Below, piece by piece: positions 17,513 through 18,855 of a DNA stretch of 18,855 nucleotides. The notes under the pieces are model-generated. The model was not told where the DNA came from, made no database searches, and saw nothing but the letters and a program-made list of their open reading frames with translations. Position numbers and translations under genes: made by a program. The stretch's first letter is position 1; each line of letters begins with the position of its first letter. Source of the stretch: Lactifluus volemus (Eukaryota; Basidiomycota; Agaricomycetes; Russulales; Russulaceae); NCBI GenBank assembly GCA_022376515.1, contig WTXI01000527.1, positions 1 to 18,855 of the forward strand, written 5' to 3'.

Positions 17513-17652
17513 CCTACCCCTCCACTTCTTCGTCATAAGAAGTGTACCCCGAACGAACCAGACCGTTGCCCACTTTCTTTTCAGGCCGAGAAAGTGTGTG
17601 CCAGAGTGCACAGAAATTTTTCGTTCCTCTTGCTAGAGTGAACAACTTATAG

Positions 17653-18855
17653 GCTACTGAGACCGCTCCTCTTGCGAAGAGTGGGCGATTGATCGACAAA
17701 ACGGCTTCCATAACTGTTGGTTGGACCTCAGAGAAGGGGAAGCTCAGCAGAGTCGAAACCAGAAACGAACCAGACCTCCCAGACCACGTAGTTGGGCACG
17801 CCTTTTGGATAGAACGTCAAGAAAACCCCAAGCAAAGTGCCTATTGGGCTTTTGACAAAGGAGATCCACACGGACCCATCGAGTTTATCAACCAGAAGTG
17901 GTATCACGTCGAGTGGTTCGATAAACAACAGACCTACGCGACGGAGATAGGGAGATACATCACAGACGACGACATTGCACGATTTGAACTCGGCTGGTGG
18001 AGACCAAGTGATCCACAGCACCCAGACTATCCAGTACACGCGCTGTCCTTGACACCGGCAGGCTCAGGATCTGGAAGTACCCCAGAGCGACCCGAAGCAC
18101 TTTCACCTAGTGGACAGTTATTTGAACCGGTCTATCAAGCCGCACAACCCCCTTTAACCAGTGTTCCCCCAGGGATTCATCAGCAGCTTGAACCAACCTC
18201 GACGTTGCAAGTGCCCCCAGTACAAAAACAAATGGACTCACCATACTCCGATGTCAGTGTGTCAATGGTGACAGACCCAACCAGTGGAATGTTGGTGGAT
18301 CCCACCATGTTTCCAGCCGCCCTCTCCCCCTCTCCACAACCTCATCCTAGTGTGCCTAGTGGTAGTGCGTTCATCAGGTCTGCTGCAGTCAGCACTGCCA
18401 TTACCGCACCAACAGCACTAGCGGGCATCACAGGATTCAGCTCCTCTGGGCAACCTGGAGGAGGACCTCCGGCTGGGGCACAGCCGGGAGGAAGTGGAGG
18501 CGGTGGTGGAGGAGGCGGAGGCGGCGGTGGAAGTGGAGGCGGGGGAGGAGGCGGAGGAGGAGCTCCCCCTCCGGGAGGACAAGCAGCAGGTGGTCAACCA
18601 CACCAGTCTTCCCGCCCTCTATGGCACGATCCCTGAAATTTTCAATGGGGATCGTGACGACCTCGCACGTTTCCGCCGCGCCTTCTCAGTTTTTTGGGAA
18701 ATGAACCGGGACCACCCCTCCATAAGCAACCCTTATCTGCGGGTCCTCACCTGTATAGGAAGGATCCGAGGCAAGGCAGTGACCAGTGGGTTGATGGAAT
18801 CATCCAGCCTCTCATGAATGGAGTGGCGATGTGGCGACAGCATCCACACCACCTT
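17653..18855 (+). pseudogene. gag: Gag-like ORF of retrotransposon D, frameshifted, runs off the window
   Basis: Frame 1 is open from 17653 to a TGA at 18634-18636. It begins without an ATG near the leader, so the start is unknown. It has a folded-looking N-terminal part (EFINQKWYHVEWFDKQQ... near 17880-17940), then a Pro/Ser-rich part, then a glycine-rich run (18480-18570). The capsid-like part is in frame 2 (about 18605-18780: IPEIFNGDRDDLARF, NPYLRVLTCIGRIRGKAV), matching the FxGD...F...NPYxR...IRG pattern of Ty3/gypsy Gag. It then returns to frame 1 (DQWVDGIIQPLMNG, from 18781). Two compensating single-base shifts, the first in or after the GGA/GGC repeat, explain this. Truncated by the window end. 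Confidence 0.7.

Overview
The window looks like a gene-free, transposon-packed stretch of a fungal genome, most likely a basidiomycete (Agaricomycetes). The clues are a chromodomain Ty3/gypsy polyprotein, hAT transposase genes broken by many 40-60 nt GT-AG introns with GTAAGT-type donors, and a polyadenylated retrocopy. I see no host gene, no rRNA or tRNA gene and no CRISPR array. The organism call is an inference.

The window is a nest of insertions, and several empty sites can be reconstructed exactly from target-site duplications (TSDs). Element A (1-6965, plus strand) is a decayed chromodomain Ty3/gypsy retrotransposon: gag zinc knuckle, protease, RT, RNase H, integrase, chromodomain, and a tail with three zinc knuckles. 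Its integrase is split by a solo LTR (2913-5098, TSD GGCTG). That LTR is itself split, just upstream of its TATA box, by a 1579-bp element with terminal inverted repeats (TIRs; 3190-4768), called the CATCAGG element here. The 3' end of A is cut by a hAT transposon, hAT-2 (from 6966), whose decayed transposase lies on the minus strand.

hAT-2 is cut by a second hAT, hAT-1 (8177-16464; 23-nt imperfect TIR, 8-bp TSD GTYGGCAT). hAT-1 carries a roughly 17-exon transposase gene on the minus strand (BED finger to dimerisation domain) whose exons still join in frame from exon 3 onward. hAT-1 has taken three insertions. The first is a poly(A) retrocopy with a 14-bp TSD (8501-9835). The second is a 605-bp solo LTR of the same family as the one in A, sitting inside an intron (10789-11393, TSD GCTTA). 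The third is a second CATCAGG element (14925-16424).

Just right of hAT-1, hAT-2 is cut again by the 5' LTR of another retrotransposon, D (16510 to the window end). Its 991-bp LTR has eight TGASTCA sites before a TATA box. The putative mRNA 5' end is complementary over 11 nt to the primer-binding position right after the LTR, the arrangement known for Tf1/sushi self-priming. Its gag ORF has two compensating frameshifts.

The least explained component is the CATCAGG family: two copies in opposite orientation, 12-14 bp perfect terminal repeats, apparent 2-bp TSDs, AT-rich arms full of TTAAGC/GCTTAA motifs, a GC-rich purine/pyrimidine-skewed core and no credible coding sequence.
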